Positions 46,561-57,136 of a stretch of 64,000 nt of DNA are shown piece by piece. The stretch's first letter is position 1. Each line of letters starts with the position of its first letter. Origin of the DNA: Pterobdella sp. o SKG-2022 (lineage: Eukaryota; Annelida; Clitellata; Hirudinida; Piscicolidae); the NCBI GenBank assembly GCA_964035795.1, contig OZ038322.1, forward strand, positions 658,950 through 722,949. The letters are read 5' to 3'. The notes beneath the pieces were generated by a model. It saw only the letters and a program-made list of their open reading frames with translations, was not told where the DNA came from and did not search any database. Position numbers and translations under genes: made by a program.

Positions 46561-47540
46561 CACAGCACTCGATCATATTTAATAACATAATCAAATTTTC
46601 ATCTCAATATCATTGCAGATCAAAACGAAAAAAGAACATTTGATAGCAACTACTATTCCAAGAAATGTTTTTAGCTTAAAATTCATCATAAATTAAGGGA
46701 AACAAGAGAATTTTCATTATGAAACTTTGCATGCCACAGTGCGCAAAATAAATTGGATTGAACAAAGTTAATTTTGAATTAAACAATTTAAACAAAAAAA
46801 TTTATAATGAATAATTAAAAATAGTCAAAAGTAAAAAATTTTAAAATGAAGAATTTGAAGATGAGAAATTTTTAAAGAAATCTTAAAACTTTAAAAAGTT
46901 AAAACAAAAATGTTGATAGTAAAAGTTGAAAAAACATAATTTTGAAAAAAATAAAATTCAAAAATATCTTTTTGACGAAATTCAAAAACTGCAAAAAAGC
47001 AAACTAGTAAAAAATGAAAGTTAAAAGAAAAGTTGAAATGAAATAAAACTCCCTTGAATCAAAAATTATAAGAAGAACTAAGAGATTATAAGATTTTAAC
47101 ATTTGAAAAAGTATAGATTGGCTTATTAATCATTAAAATAAAGATGAAGTTTATGAAAGTTTGAAAACAAAAACGTTGAAAACAAAACAAGCAATGTAAA
47201 AATAAACTGTGAATGGAAATGTAAAAATACTTATTAACTCAAACTTTTTAAAATAGAATTGATTTCAAAAATCAATTATATTTTTATCAAAATTTGAATT
47301 AGAGACAACTTCAATACAAAACTACAAACCTTCAATTTAGGCATTTGTTATCCGTTTTTTTTTTCACAACTGAAATGTTCCAAGGACGTAAGACGCTCAC
47401 GTCTAACATAAAAACTAAATCTTGAAAAATATTTTTCAGCTGAAAAATTTATTTTACAACTTTGTCTCATTTTAAAATAATTTATTCTAATTTTTTTATA
47501 AAATTTGATTTATAGTTATAAAAATTATATATTTATTATA
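46561..47540. other. AT-rich sequence, nothing recognised
   Basis: Runs of AAAGT/AAAAT-rich sequence vaguely like the 42.8-44.5 kb array, but without regular period; no coding capacity. Confidence 0.5.
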
Positions 47541-47549
47541 AATTAAATT

Positions 47550-47880
47550 AACTTTTAGTCATCTTTAACCTCTATAAGAAGACAACAACTTGAAAGTGTT
47601 GAGCAGTTCAAATATCTAGGTGCAATAATCAACGATGAGAGTTTGCATGTTGGAATCATTTCAAGATCTGCACAAAACCAAATACCAGACTCAAGTTGGT
47701 GTGAAGAGACAAGAACATCTAACTGGGATGCAAACTGATGCACATATCGTGCTTCCGATTCCTCTGTAGGCTTGCAGAACATAGACATTTACTGCTGGCT
47801 TTCAAAAAAGGCAGGTGTATTTCAATCTTGGGTCAGGTAAAGTACCATTTCAGTTTTCTTCGTTACATCCCAGTGAGGAG
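47550..47880 (+). mobile_element. RTE-like LINE remnant (connector after RT)
   Basis: The plus strand reads LESVEQFKYLGAIINDES then IISRSAQNQI, the conserved VxxFxYLGxxIxxDG...EIxxRIxxA block that follows the RT domain in RTE-like elements. Only this piece is recognisable, and it is oriented opposite to the RT fragment at 48.3-48.9 kb. Confidence 0.6.
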
Positions 47881-48266
47881 CTCTTTTTATTGAGTATCGG
47901 CTTGATACAATTGCAAATAAATTTATAACGTCAGGAGTTTCAGGCTTGTTCAATAGAAAAACAATTACTTGCTGACAAAAAAAAAGATGTATCCGATAAA
48001 TAATTGACATTGATTTACAACTTTTTTTTTAACAGGTCCAAACAACAAGGTTCCATGAGACTAGATAAAATCTTAGTTTTGCAAAGTTTATTATGTTTGA
48101 AGTCAATATTATTGGAATATTTTATGTGCAACCCAAGCTTTACCGATTCTTATGTCAACGTCTTTCTCGTAGGAATATATCCAGAATCCTAGATAGAGAA
48201 AATCGTTTGTGGGTTTTATGCATTTTTTGTTTATTGTGGTGAGTTTTGAAGAATTTTGGTTAAATG

Positions 48267-48960
48267 TCATATATTGTGTTTTTTTCTCATTAATGTGAAG
48301 ATCTTTAGTTTGGCTGCCATTTCTACATTATGCAACAGTTTTTCAGCTTTATCCACAGAGTCTGAAAATAAGGCAATATCATCTGCGTAGTCTATGTCTG
48401 ATCCACATAGTGCTGGATGTCTCCTACTTTTAGCTTTTTCGAGAGGAAAGCCACAATCATCTGAATTAGAGATTGCTGTCCTCATTGCATAATCTACTGC
48501 TATTATGAACAAGTAAGATGCTAGTGTATCTCCCTGCAAAACTCCTGCATGAATTTGAAAAAAGCTTGTATCACCATCAGGGGAAATAACTTTAGCAGTA
48601 GCGTTTTTATACAGAAGTGAAATTGCGTTTACAGTTTTGTGAGGAATGCCATATGCTTTTAGTATTTCCATTAATTTTCCTCTATGAATTGAATCAAAAG
48701 CTTTATGGGAATCCACAAAAATCATAACTGCCGGTGGTGTATTTGATTTTACTCCTTCAATTATTCTTCCCAGCCTGAGGATTTGAGCAAGAGTGGATCG
48801 ACCAGGTCTGAGGCCATTTTGGTTTGTTCTCAACTTTTCGTCTAAAATTGGACGTATTCTATTGAGCAACATTTTATTGTATATTTTGGATGCTGACGAA
48901 GATAGAGTTATTCCTCGATAATTACTGGCTATACTCAAGTCTCCACAAATATATTTAATT
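48267..48960 (-). mobile_element. RTE-like LINE reverse-transcriptase fragment
   Basis: A 223-codon minus frame with most of the RT palm/fingers: NYRGITLSSSASKIYNKMLL, RTNQNGLRPGRST, AVMIFVDSHKAFDSIHRGKL (motif A, with FVD in place of the usual FxD context), GVLQGDTLASYLFIIAVDYA (motif B), DIDYADDIALFSDS (motif C, catalytic Asp pair intact). It breaks off at both ends. This is the best-preserved RT in the window, but truncation makes it inactive. A stop just upstream of the first residue may be a recent mutation. Confidence 0.85.
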
Positions 48961-49920
48961 TTTGTTTTAAAAATTAAATATATTTGTGGACAGATAAAAA
49001 AATTTTTTTTAATATATTATTTGATGTATTTGAATATTAATGTCAATTGTTTGAAACTGAGTGAGTTGACCATTAGGTGACCTATAACTGGAGCTGGGCT
49101 TGCGCAATTCAAAGGATTTACAAAGAGCTACTCCATGTAGAAATATTATCAAAACACGCTTTTGAGAGTTTCAACCCTGTTTTCTTATATATTTTTTTTA
49201 TTTTAATAAAATCATGAACTTATTTCCCTTTGAAGTATGAACACATGTTCCAAAAAAATCAAATTTTTGAAAAATTTTAAAATTCAAATGTTAATTATTT
49301 TTTGAAAAATATGTTTCAACTTTAGAGGAAAGAAAATGTATTCAGTAATTCTGGAATTTCTTGTCACCTTGTGGAGGGCATATGTCACTAACAAAAACTC
49401 TTCAGGCCTTCTGATTCTGGCCAGCAATTCTGAATTCTTACATGCCATCTGCAAATTTTATTCGAAAGCATGTCTAGCAATGTTTTCCATGGGTTTATAA
49501 GCTTATGATCAAGCCGACGAATGCCTTAGATTGTTTTAAGCCAGGTGCTCATAAAACCTGACTCTTCTAATTTTATTTTTCAATGCCATGCATTCGCTCT
49601 TGTAGAACAGTGCATACGCTCATGTTTGGAGCTTTTCACACTATCATCCGTTCTCGAAATGATTTTTCCACTCCTCTTACTCGCACATTTAGCTTTTACC
49701 CACCTCTTGTACCAATTTTGCTTCTCAGATCAATCAAATCTTTTTTCTTGTATAGCGAATAACTTTCGAACTTGAAATTTTTTGAAAATCATTTTTTCAC
49801 AAGCTTTTCTTGCTTCACGATGGCTACTTAAAAAAGGCTTTCCTTTTCTATTGAGTTAAATTTTGTGTTATTTATTTATAAGGGCTCACAAAAAAACACT
49901 AAAAAATGAATGTTGATTTA
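48961..49920. other. Intergenic sequence, nothing recognised
   Basis: AT-rich. The 76-codon plus frame 49545-49775 has no recognisable domain. Confidence 0.5.
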
Positions 49921-49924
49921 ATAG

Positions 49925-50090
49925 TTATAATTTTTAGTTCACCGAAGCACGGTTTTCCTCCAACTTCCACGATTTCCTGTCTTTTGCAAGTTCGATTGCC
50001 TCCTCTATCGATAGGGAATGACGTTTCAAGTCATCTTTGATGATACTAAGTAGTCTGGTATTTGGTCTTTCTCGTTATTCCTTTTTTGGT
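49925..50090 (-). mobile_element. LINE ORF C-terminal fragment (IIKDDLKRH motif)
   Basis: The minus strand reads RPNTRLLSIIKDDLKRHSLS then IEEAIELAKDRKSWKLEENR. A decayed relative lies on the plus strand at 34.73-34.89 kb. The IxxDLxxxxxxxxxAxxxAxDRxxWR layout is typical of the C-terminus of non-LTR retrotransposon ORFs. No other part of an element is visible here. Confidence 0.6.
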
Positions 50091-50809
50091 TTAAATAATG
50101 AGAATGCAAATCTAAATTATTGAAATGAAAATAAAATTATCCTTAAGGAGAGGAGACAATAACATGAAAAGAAAAGTAACCAAGCTTAAAAAATACCCAG
50201 CCAAGGTGATGCCAAAGCGAAACAAAGTTAGCGACTTTATGTCTAATTGATCATTTAACGTGGGTCGTTGTGCTTTGATGGGGTACGCTTCTAAGATCTT
50301 CCTCTTTCTTGCATTGGTTTAAGTATATTGTAAACTTGATAATGTGAGCCCAACTTACAAAGTTTCGTGTTAATTTTCAGTTATTAAAAGTGTTTGATAA
50401 AATCGTTTTTCAACTAACTGTTGTTAACGGTTAAACCAAAATTCTAACAAGAGGTTAGAGCTGGTTCATATTTCTTTGTATTTTTAGCTCAGTGATAAAA
50501 TTGAGTTCACAAACAACACCACAACATGATCATGAAGATGTCAAAAGTGAGGGTTGAAGAATTAATCACATGTTTGTATCTTGTGGGTATGTCAGTAGAA
50601 TTTTTCTTGAAAACTTTAGAATATTGCAGAGATACGAAGTGAAATTTTAGTTGTATCTTTTGTGTTTTTTTCAAAGATAAAACAATATTCATTTGTAAAA
50701 ACAAAAATTTCTTGCTAAGATCAATCCATCATGAAACATAAGTATCTACTCTATGAAAATATAAATAACTTCAAGATTTCATAAGGGATGGAAACCGTTG
50801 GTTTTTAAA
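50091..50809. other. Intergenic sequence 3' of the SLC22 gene
   Basis: AT-rich, no gene recognised. Confidence 0.5.
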
Positions 50810-53800
50810 TTATTTTTTCCTCAAGTCTTCAGCTTCTTGAATAGTATTGGGTAGCGGTTTGTTTTGTGTTTCAGGCAAGAAAATTATCAGCACAGAAGCT
50901 AAGATGGAGAAAATGCCGTACAATAACATCACCATTCTCACGTTTTTTTCTGACTGTAGATTATATTTGAAGATTGATTCAATTTTTAAATTGAAAATTT
51001 ATTGACCAAATTATAAATTTCGACTTACAAAATATGCCCCAAGCACACCAAAAAAAAGTCCAACTCTTCCAAAAAATGAATATATTCCTATGGCTGAGTT
51101 TCTGTGGAATGGGAGAGGAGGAGAGGTTATTGCCTCTTAGTTCTTTCAGTAGGTTCCAAAATAAATAATATTTGACAATTTTTTACGTCGATCAATGGAA
51201 GAAATTTAGTAAATTTATTGATTGAAAAATAAAACAGCCATAATTTTCGATAAGTTTAGCTTTATCATAAAACATTTAAAATTGTAAAATATAATTTTTA
51301 ATTAAATTTAAGATGCTTCTAAAGGTTTTTGAATCTGATTAAAGTTTATCGAGTAGAATCATATTTCAAAAGAAGGTATCCGACATGAAGTAAAAAAAAT
51401 TGACAAAAATTAATATGAAAAAAAATGAAAAATGGGTTTGATGGTTTGAAAAAATAATGATCGTTTCATTATATTTCTCTCATTCCAGCTTGATACCAGT
51501 CATTTTAATTAGAATAAAATTCAATAGAACTTTCAAAAACTATACTTCAATACTCTGAAAATAAGTAAGTTAAAATTCAAGTCATAAGCCACCTGAGACT
51601 GGTGGGAAAGAGCTCGGGAGCATACAGGAAGCACGTAACATAGGAGACTGAGATGAAGAACTTGTTCAGAGTGTTAAGAGCTCCGAACAAAATGGGGGCT
51701 GCATTCTTGAAAACTTTGATTAATTTTTGGAATGAGACATTTGAAGAATATTTCAAAACTTGCCAAGAAACTAAATAGTCTTAAAATAAAAACCTATGAA
51801 ATATAGGAGTTGTTATAAAGTTTTCAAAAGAGATTGAAACTGAAGTATACAACCATCTTGTTGGTGGTCAACAATGGCAGCCAACAACGAGAAGACCCCT
51901 GTGAGCATGTAGCAGCATAACATGCACCTTTTCCTTCCGAAGCTTTAGTGGTTGGAGTTATGGCCGATCATTAAGAGTTGAGATTTAGTAATCTGTTCAA
52001 CTATATAAAGCAAAAGTTTTTATTTTTATCTTTTGGTTGAGATTAAAAGTTTAATTTTATTTAAAGATGGACTTTTTGCCTCTCACTTTTTTGTGGCAAT
52101 CATTGAGACAACCACTCCTGGGATCTCTGCAAAGGCACCATAGAAAGCATTCCAGAGTCTTTTATAAAAACATCAGTTATTACTTTTTCATTTTTATTCA
52201 AGGAGTAATATAACAACTTTGAATTTTAGAGTGTTTCAAACATTTCACTACTCATAATAAAACCATTAAAAGACATTGGAATAGAGTGTCTGACTATTAA
52301 AACAATCCTTTATGTTATGTACAAGTTGTTGAGAATCTGCTTTAAACAGACAATCTTCAACTTTACAGACGATCACGAGAAAATTGAGTTTTGCATGCAA
52401 GAGTATACTCAATTCACACCTTCACATCCCTGAATTAAAAACTGAATTCTGAAAAAATGAAGCAAACCTGTTTCCTTGCACCACTCCTGTACTCAAACTG
52501 AGACCATAGTATACCAAGGTGTTCACTACCCTGCAAAAAAATTAAATATAGATATTATCTAGTTTTTGTGGTTGGGAACTCACGTGAGAAAGGTCATGGA
52601 ACTAAGGTAGAACAACATGATCCTATTTGAGAAAATTTTCAAGAAACTAATGGTTTTGACGTCTTGCGAGCTTTTGTCGAACTTTGTCTCTTGTTTCATT
52701 AAGGTGTTCTCATTTTCAAATTTTTCATCACCATTGATGTTCAACTCTGTTTGTAAAAGAATAGGCTCCTTGAAAGTGACTCCATTCATTTTGGCAGCAA
52801 TCCTCAGTGTTTCTTCCGCATGCTCAATCCTACCTTTGGATATGTCCCATAGCACTGACTCTCGTAGAAAACTAAAAAAAAAGATTTGAAAAATTCTAAT
52901 GAAACTTTGATTTTTTTGTTGAATTCATAAAAAGTATAGATCTTACTAGAAAAAAGGCAGAAGAAAAACAGAAAAGAGGCTGAGACACATTTGGTAGTAC
53001 CGCCAATTTTCTACGTAGTAAGCCAAAACTGGAGAGAGACAAGAAGCAAAAGACCAGAATATTTGTGACATGATACCAACATTTTCTCTCTGGTGCACTG
53101 GAAATGTCTCACAAAGCAGCACAAATGGAGCATACATGAAACCCTGGTTAATGTTGATTGGTTCATGCCAAACAGACATGGAAAATTCTCGAAGGGAAAT
53201 CACAAACCGGAAAGATGAATCCAACAAGAAATCTGAGAAACATAAACATTTTGATGTTGACAGAAAAACAAGTGGTCACACTCAATATACTGAGAAGAAG
53301 GATGCAAGTGAAAGACAATTTCTTTCTCCCAAACTGTTAACATATTTTAACCGTTTGATACTTTTGTGTTTAGAAAAAACTTCGCTAAATTTTCAAAAAA
53401 AACGTTTCAATGGAAATTTTACGATCAACCTTATCAGCCAAATAACCGAAAATCAGTCCTCCCAACATGGTACCCACAGTCAGCCAGGTTTGACTTGCAG
53501 ATGGGAGATGCTCTCTAGTACACACCAGGTCCCACTGAGGCGGAGGTTCATTGTTGTATGTTATGAATCTATAATTATTAGTCTCTGCATGATTTCTTTC
53601 TCAAATTTCTAATACACACACTTCAGTCACAATGGTGGAGCCAGTGAAGTTAGGAAATAGCCACCCTTGTTGGCAAGGAAGGGAGTGGTTGGAGCTGTTG
53701 AAATATATTTCACAAGGCATTTGTTGCATGTCAGTGTGTTCGATAGAAGGCAGCTTGCATTTGTGTGGTGGTTTAAATCCTTGGGTGGTTTGAAATTCCT

Positions 53801-54433
53801 CTAAATACCATTTTAATGTTGTTTTTTTAGAAATAAATGGGAAAAAACGTCGAACAAAACTCTTTTAGATAGAAAATTTGACAAAGTTCTGAGAATCCGT
53901 AAAATATATTTCATATGAAATCATATCTACTGCTTCCTTGACTACTTTGGAAGCCTGAGCTGAGTGTCTGAAGAAACCTGTGTTTGTAAAGAAGTGACCT
54001 AGACTGATGTAGAAGAATCTGATCTTGCCTCGAAAGAAATAAAAAGCAAAGTGCAATTTGAAGATCTAATAATGTTTAAAACTTTATTTTGGTATGCATC
54101 ACTTGATAATGTGAGTTCAACTTACGGAAAGTTTCATGAGATCTTGATGAACATTGGGAATAGAATTACATAGTGAATAATTCATTGCAAGTTTGAAAAA
54201 AAACATATCCTCATGATACATCAACTCTTATAGCTATTCTTATTTTCAAATGTAGGTTCAAGGATTTTAAAATAAATTTAAACACCAGGTTTAAAAGCTA
54301 GCAAACCTATAAAGACAATAGACAGCATATGGAAGCTCGCAAGAGACATTGACATTGTTGATAAGAGAATAAAATAAAAACTCTGCCATTTTCCATGATT
54401 CCCAAGATGACAAAGAGCTTGGTTCATTTCCAT
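50810..54433 (-). CDS. SLC22-type organic ion/solute transporter, copy 1 (complete, 12 exons)
   Basis: Exons in transcript order: 54433-54307, 53800-53622, 53534-53430, 53333-53208, 53143-52947, 52871-52584, 52530-52468, 52158-52087, 51942-51854, 51713-51593, 51101-51029, 50953-50810. The total is 1584 bp, 527 codons plus stop, with all splice phases consistent. Family features: N-terminal TM1 (MEMNQALCHLGNHGKWQ), a large Cys-containing extracellular loop with Asn-X-Ser/Thr sites (residues about 45-100), STIVTEWDLVC before TM2, the MFS loop GYLADKFGRKK (132-142), RFLVGFIFP in TM4, and PETQNKPLPNTIQEAEDLRK at the C-terminus. It is a plasma-membrane major-facilitator carrier for organic ions or related solutes; the substrate cannot be told. 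Unusual: the SLC22 PESPRWL motif after TM6 is replaced by RESVLWD. Start chosen as the first ATG giving TM1. Confidence 0.94.
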
Positions 54434-57136
54434 CTTGAAAACTTAGAAACCAAAGTCACTTCACATTCCTGCTTAAAGTCCCTACTTGTCGACTATTTAT
54501 ACAAGCCTCAAAGGTTGTTTGCCCTAACAAAGAGACACCAGTTAATAAAACACTTTTATTTATTTCAAGTCTTATCTTTTTTCACTCGTGCCTGTTTTGA
54601 AACCTTGTCTTGTCTCTGCATAACCTGCGATTATTTCTTTTCAATTTATTTGTTAGTTTTTAGTCAAGTATTTTTTATTTATAAAATATTTATAATATAT
54701 ATATCATTGCTCACCATATCATTTTCTTCAATTTTTTCTAGTTTATAATTTGCTTCAAACCGACCGATATTTATTATAATATCATGCAATAACTTCCTCT
54801 AGTGAGAAGTTGATCTAATTGAGCTAATAATTTATGTTAAGGTTTTACCTATAGGGAGTTTTAGCTCGAATTTGAATAAACTTGTTTGTTTAAAATTCCT
54901 CACGAGTTTGTTCAAAATTCAAGCTAAAAAAACATACGATCTCTCTAAAAAAAGTATTTAATATTTGAGACTACATTTTTTTATACAAAATCCTGCCATT
55001 CAAAATTACTTTCAAATCGTTATTCAAGTAAGGAAAAGTTTCAGAAGAACATAATGTTTGCAACAATGCATGCACCCATACGACTTTGATCATTGCTTCA
55101 TAATCACAGAGGTATGTTGGCATTGGGCTGGTACAAAATATGGTTTTAATACCATATCAGAGCAGTCCTAACCTGATGATGCAATGAGTTGTGAGAAGTG
55201 TGTTAACTTATAATGAGCTCAAATGTTTGAAGAGTTTGGCGTGGATTGTTTCTTGTTGGTGGCCGTGTTGTGAAAACTCAGTTTGAGCTGGAACCAAATA
55301 AGTAAGTAAATAAGTCGAACATTTGATCGCCCTTATTTTGGGTTTCAGTTGCGCAATTGATTTTTTTCGCAAAGCACATTTCCAAGTGGAGTGAAATAGT
55401 GAAATTTTGGGATCGAATGGAAATAAGACAATGGAATTGACCTATCATTATAAAAAAAGATTTGATAGAAAATTAATTTGAAAGTTATTGAAAGTTTGAG
55501 TTATCGTGGTTCAACCGTAATCAAGTCAGACAATAAAAAGTTGAATACTTCATATTTGAAAAGGGAATTCAACAAAAACCGCAAAAAAATTGAGTTTAAG
55601 AATTTTTCAGTGCTTTATAAATATCACATTAAATTAAATAACTCTCGTTGCAATTGATATGCTTTGTCCATGGTTTCGAAAAAGCTTAAAAATGTGTATC
55701 AAGTAATGTAATTTATTTATGAATCTGTGAAATAATTGAATGATTAAATTGGAATTTCCACAAGTATAAGTGAAATAAACACATAAATATTAAACATAAA
55801 AAATTAATACTATTTAAAATAAATATCAACTAATATTACGCTATGAATCTTTATTTAACTCAACACTTTCTTGTGCTTTCACTCAACAATTTTCAAGTGG
55901 CTTCATAAAATTTCATTTGAATCACATGACATGTTTCTCAAGTTGTAAATTTTATCACACGTTTTATAATGCTGCAAACATTTGAAAAACTTACTCCTCA
56001 TTCAACTTATTTTTCTTTTGCAAAGTTTATTTTTTTTGTTTTTTCACCACCTCCAATGTTCAATATTCAAATGTTCAGACTCCATTTTTGTCAAAAATAT
56101 CATATCGATTGGTCAGAACACTCATCTCTCTTTGACCAGAACTAAGCAACCATCCAAGAAATTAAATTTAACTAGTCAATTATACGTTTCAATTCTTCGA
56201 GCCAAGATTCAAATAAAACACTTTTAGGAGTATGTTTTATTGCACGAAGCTTTTCGTAAGATGAACTTACATTATCAAGTGAAGGTACAAATATAAGGAC
56301 GTTACTGACTTCCATGGAAACATTGTCAACATTTAAATCTCAAACGCTTAATTGATTTTAAAAAATTTTTGAAAAAAAAAAAAATTAAATAATAAAATAA
56401 ATAAATAAATAATCATAATATATTTTTTTCAATGATTCTATGAATACTTTAAAAGAGATTTTTTGAAAATAAATTCTATTTTATTTTGTCATAATTCAAG
56501 TACAATTTCAAAAAATAAAAATGTATATTAAAGGAGTTAGTAAAATTTTGTATACTGCGGCCAAAATTGAATGCAAACCGATTTTTCATTTCTAACTCCC
56601 ATGATGTTCAATTAAAACTAGTGAGACTGCATAAAACATATATAAGTAAATAGTAAATGAAAGATTATCTGCGCCATACTAATTCGACCACAGCCATTAT
56701 TATGAAAGACTTTTAACGTTTTATCTTTGTAGGCAAAATGAAACTTGAAGATGTTCTATTTTGAAGTTGCAAGTTGTTGAAATTTTGATAATCGTTTCCT
56801 TGGAGGGTTTCACTAAAAAGCTGAAATAAACAAAAAATAACCCAAAGCTGCTTTTGATGATTTTCAAGCACCTTCTGATGCACAGTTGTTGACGAAGAAG
56901 GCTGAAGCTTTTTATTTGATATGCAGCTTGTTAGCTCTATGACCAACATACTTTTGAAATTGAAACCCAAGAAAACATTTACGCAGACTAATTCATACAA
57001 TCAAATTTACTTAGGTGTTAATGATATTGATTGTGATATTGAATTTTACTGATTCTCATTATAAATGGAAATACGAAGAAAAACCGATTTGCATGTAATT
57101 CTAGCACGCAGTACATTGGGGACCAGTTAATACCAC
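54434..57136. other. Intergenic spacer between the two SLC22 genes
   Basis: AT-rich. Open frames 54395-54748 (plus; it overlaps exon 1 of the SLC22 gene in antisense), 55982-56227 and 57000-56713 have no recognisable domain. The last of these lies 137 bp downstream of the copy 2 stop codon and may be its 3' UTR. Runs of AATAAATAAATAAATAA occur near 56.39 kb. Confidence 0.5.

Noticed and set aside
53144..53227. Read-through of SLC22 copy 1 exon 5 into upstream frame (RFVISLREFSM...HEPININQ)
   Set aside because: A separate exon 53208-53333 ends in RFLVGFIFP with a GTTTGT donor and matches copy 2 exactly in length and phase; the read-through would add residues absent from copy 2.
53865..54056. 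Minus-strand 63-codon frame in SLC22 copy 1 intron 1
   Set aside because: Exons 1 and 2 join directly with matching phase, and copy 2 has no equivalent; chance open frame.
56713..57000. Small gene downstream of SLC22 copy 2
   Set aside because: 95-codon frame without domain or splice evidence, most likely 3' UTR or intergenic sequence.
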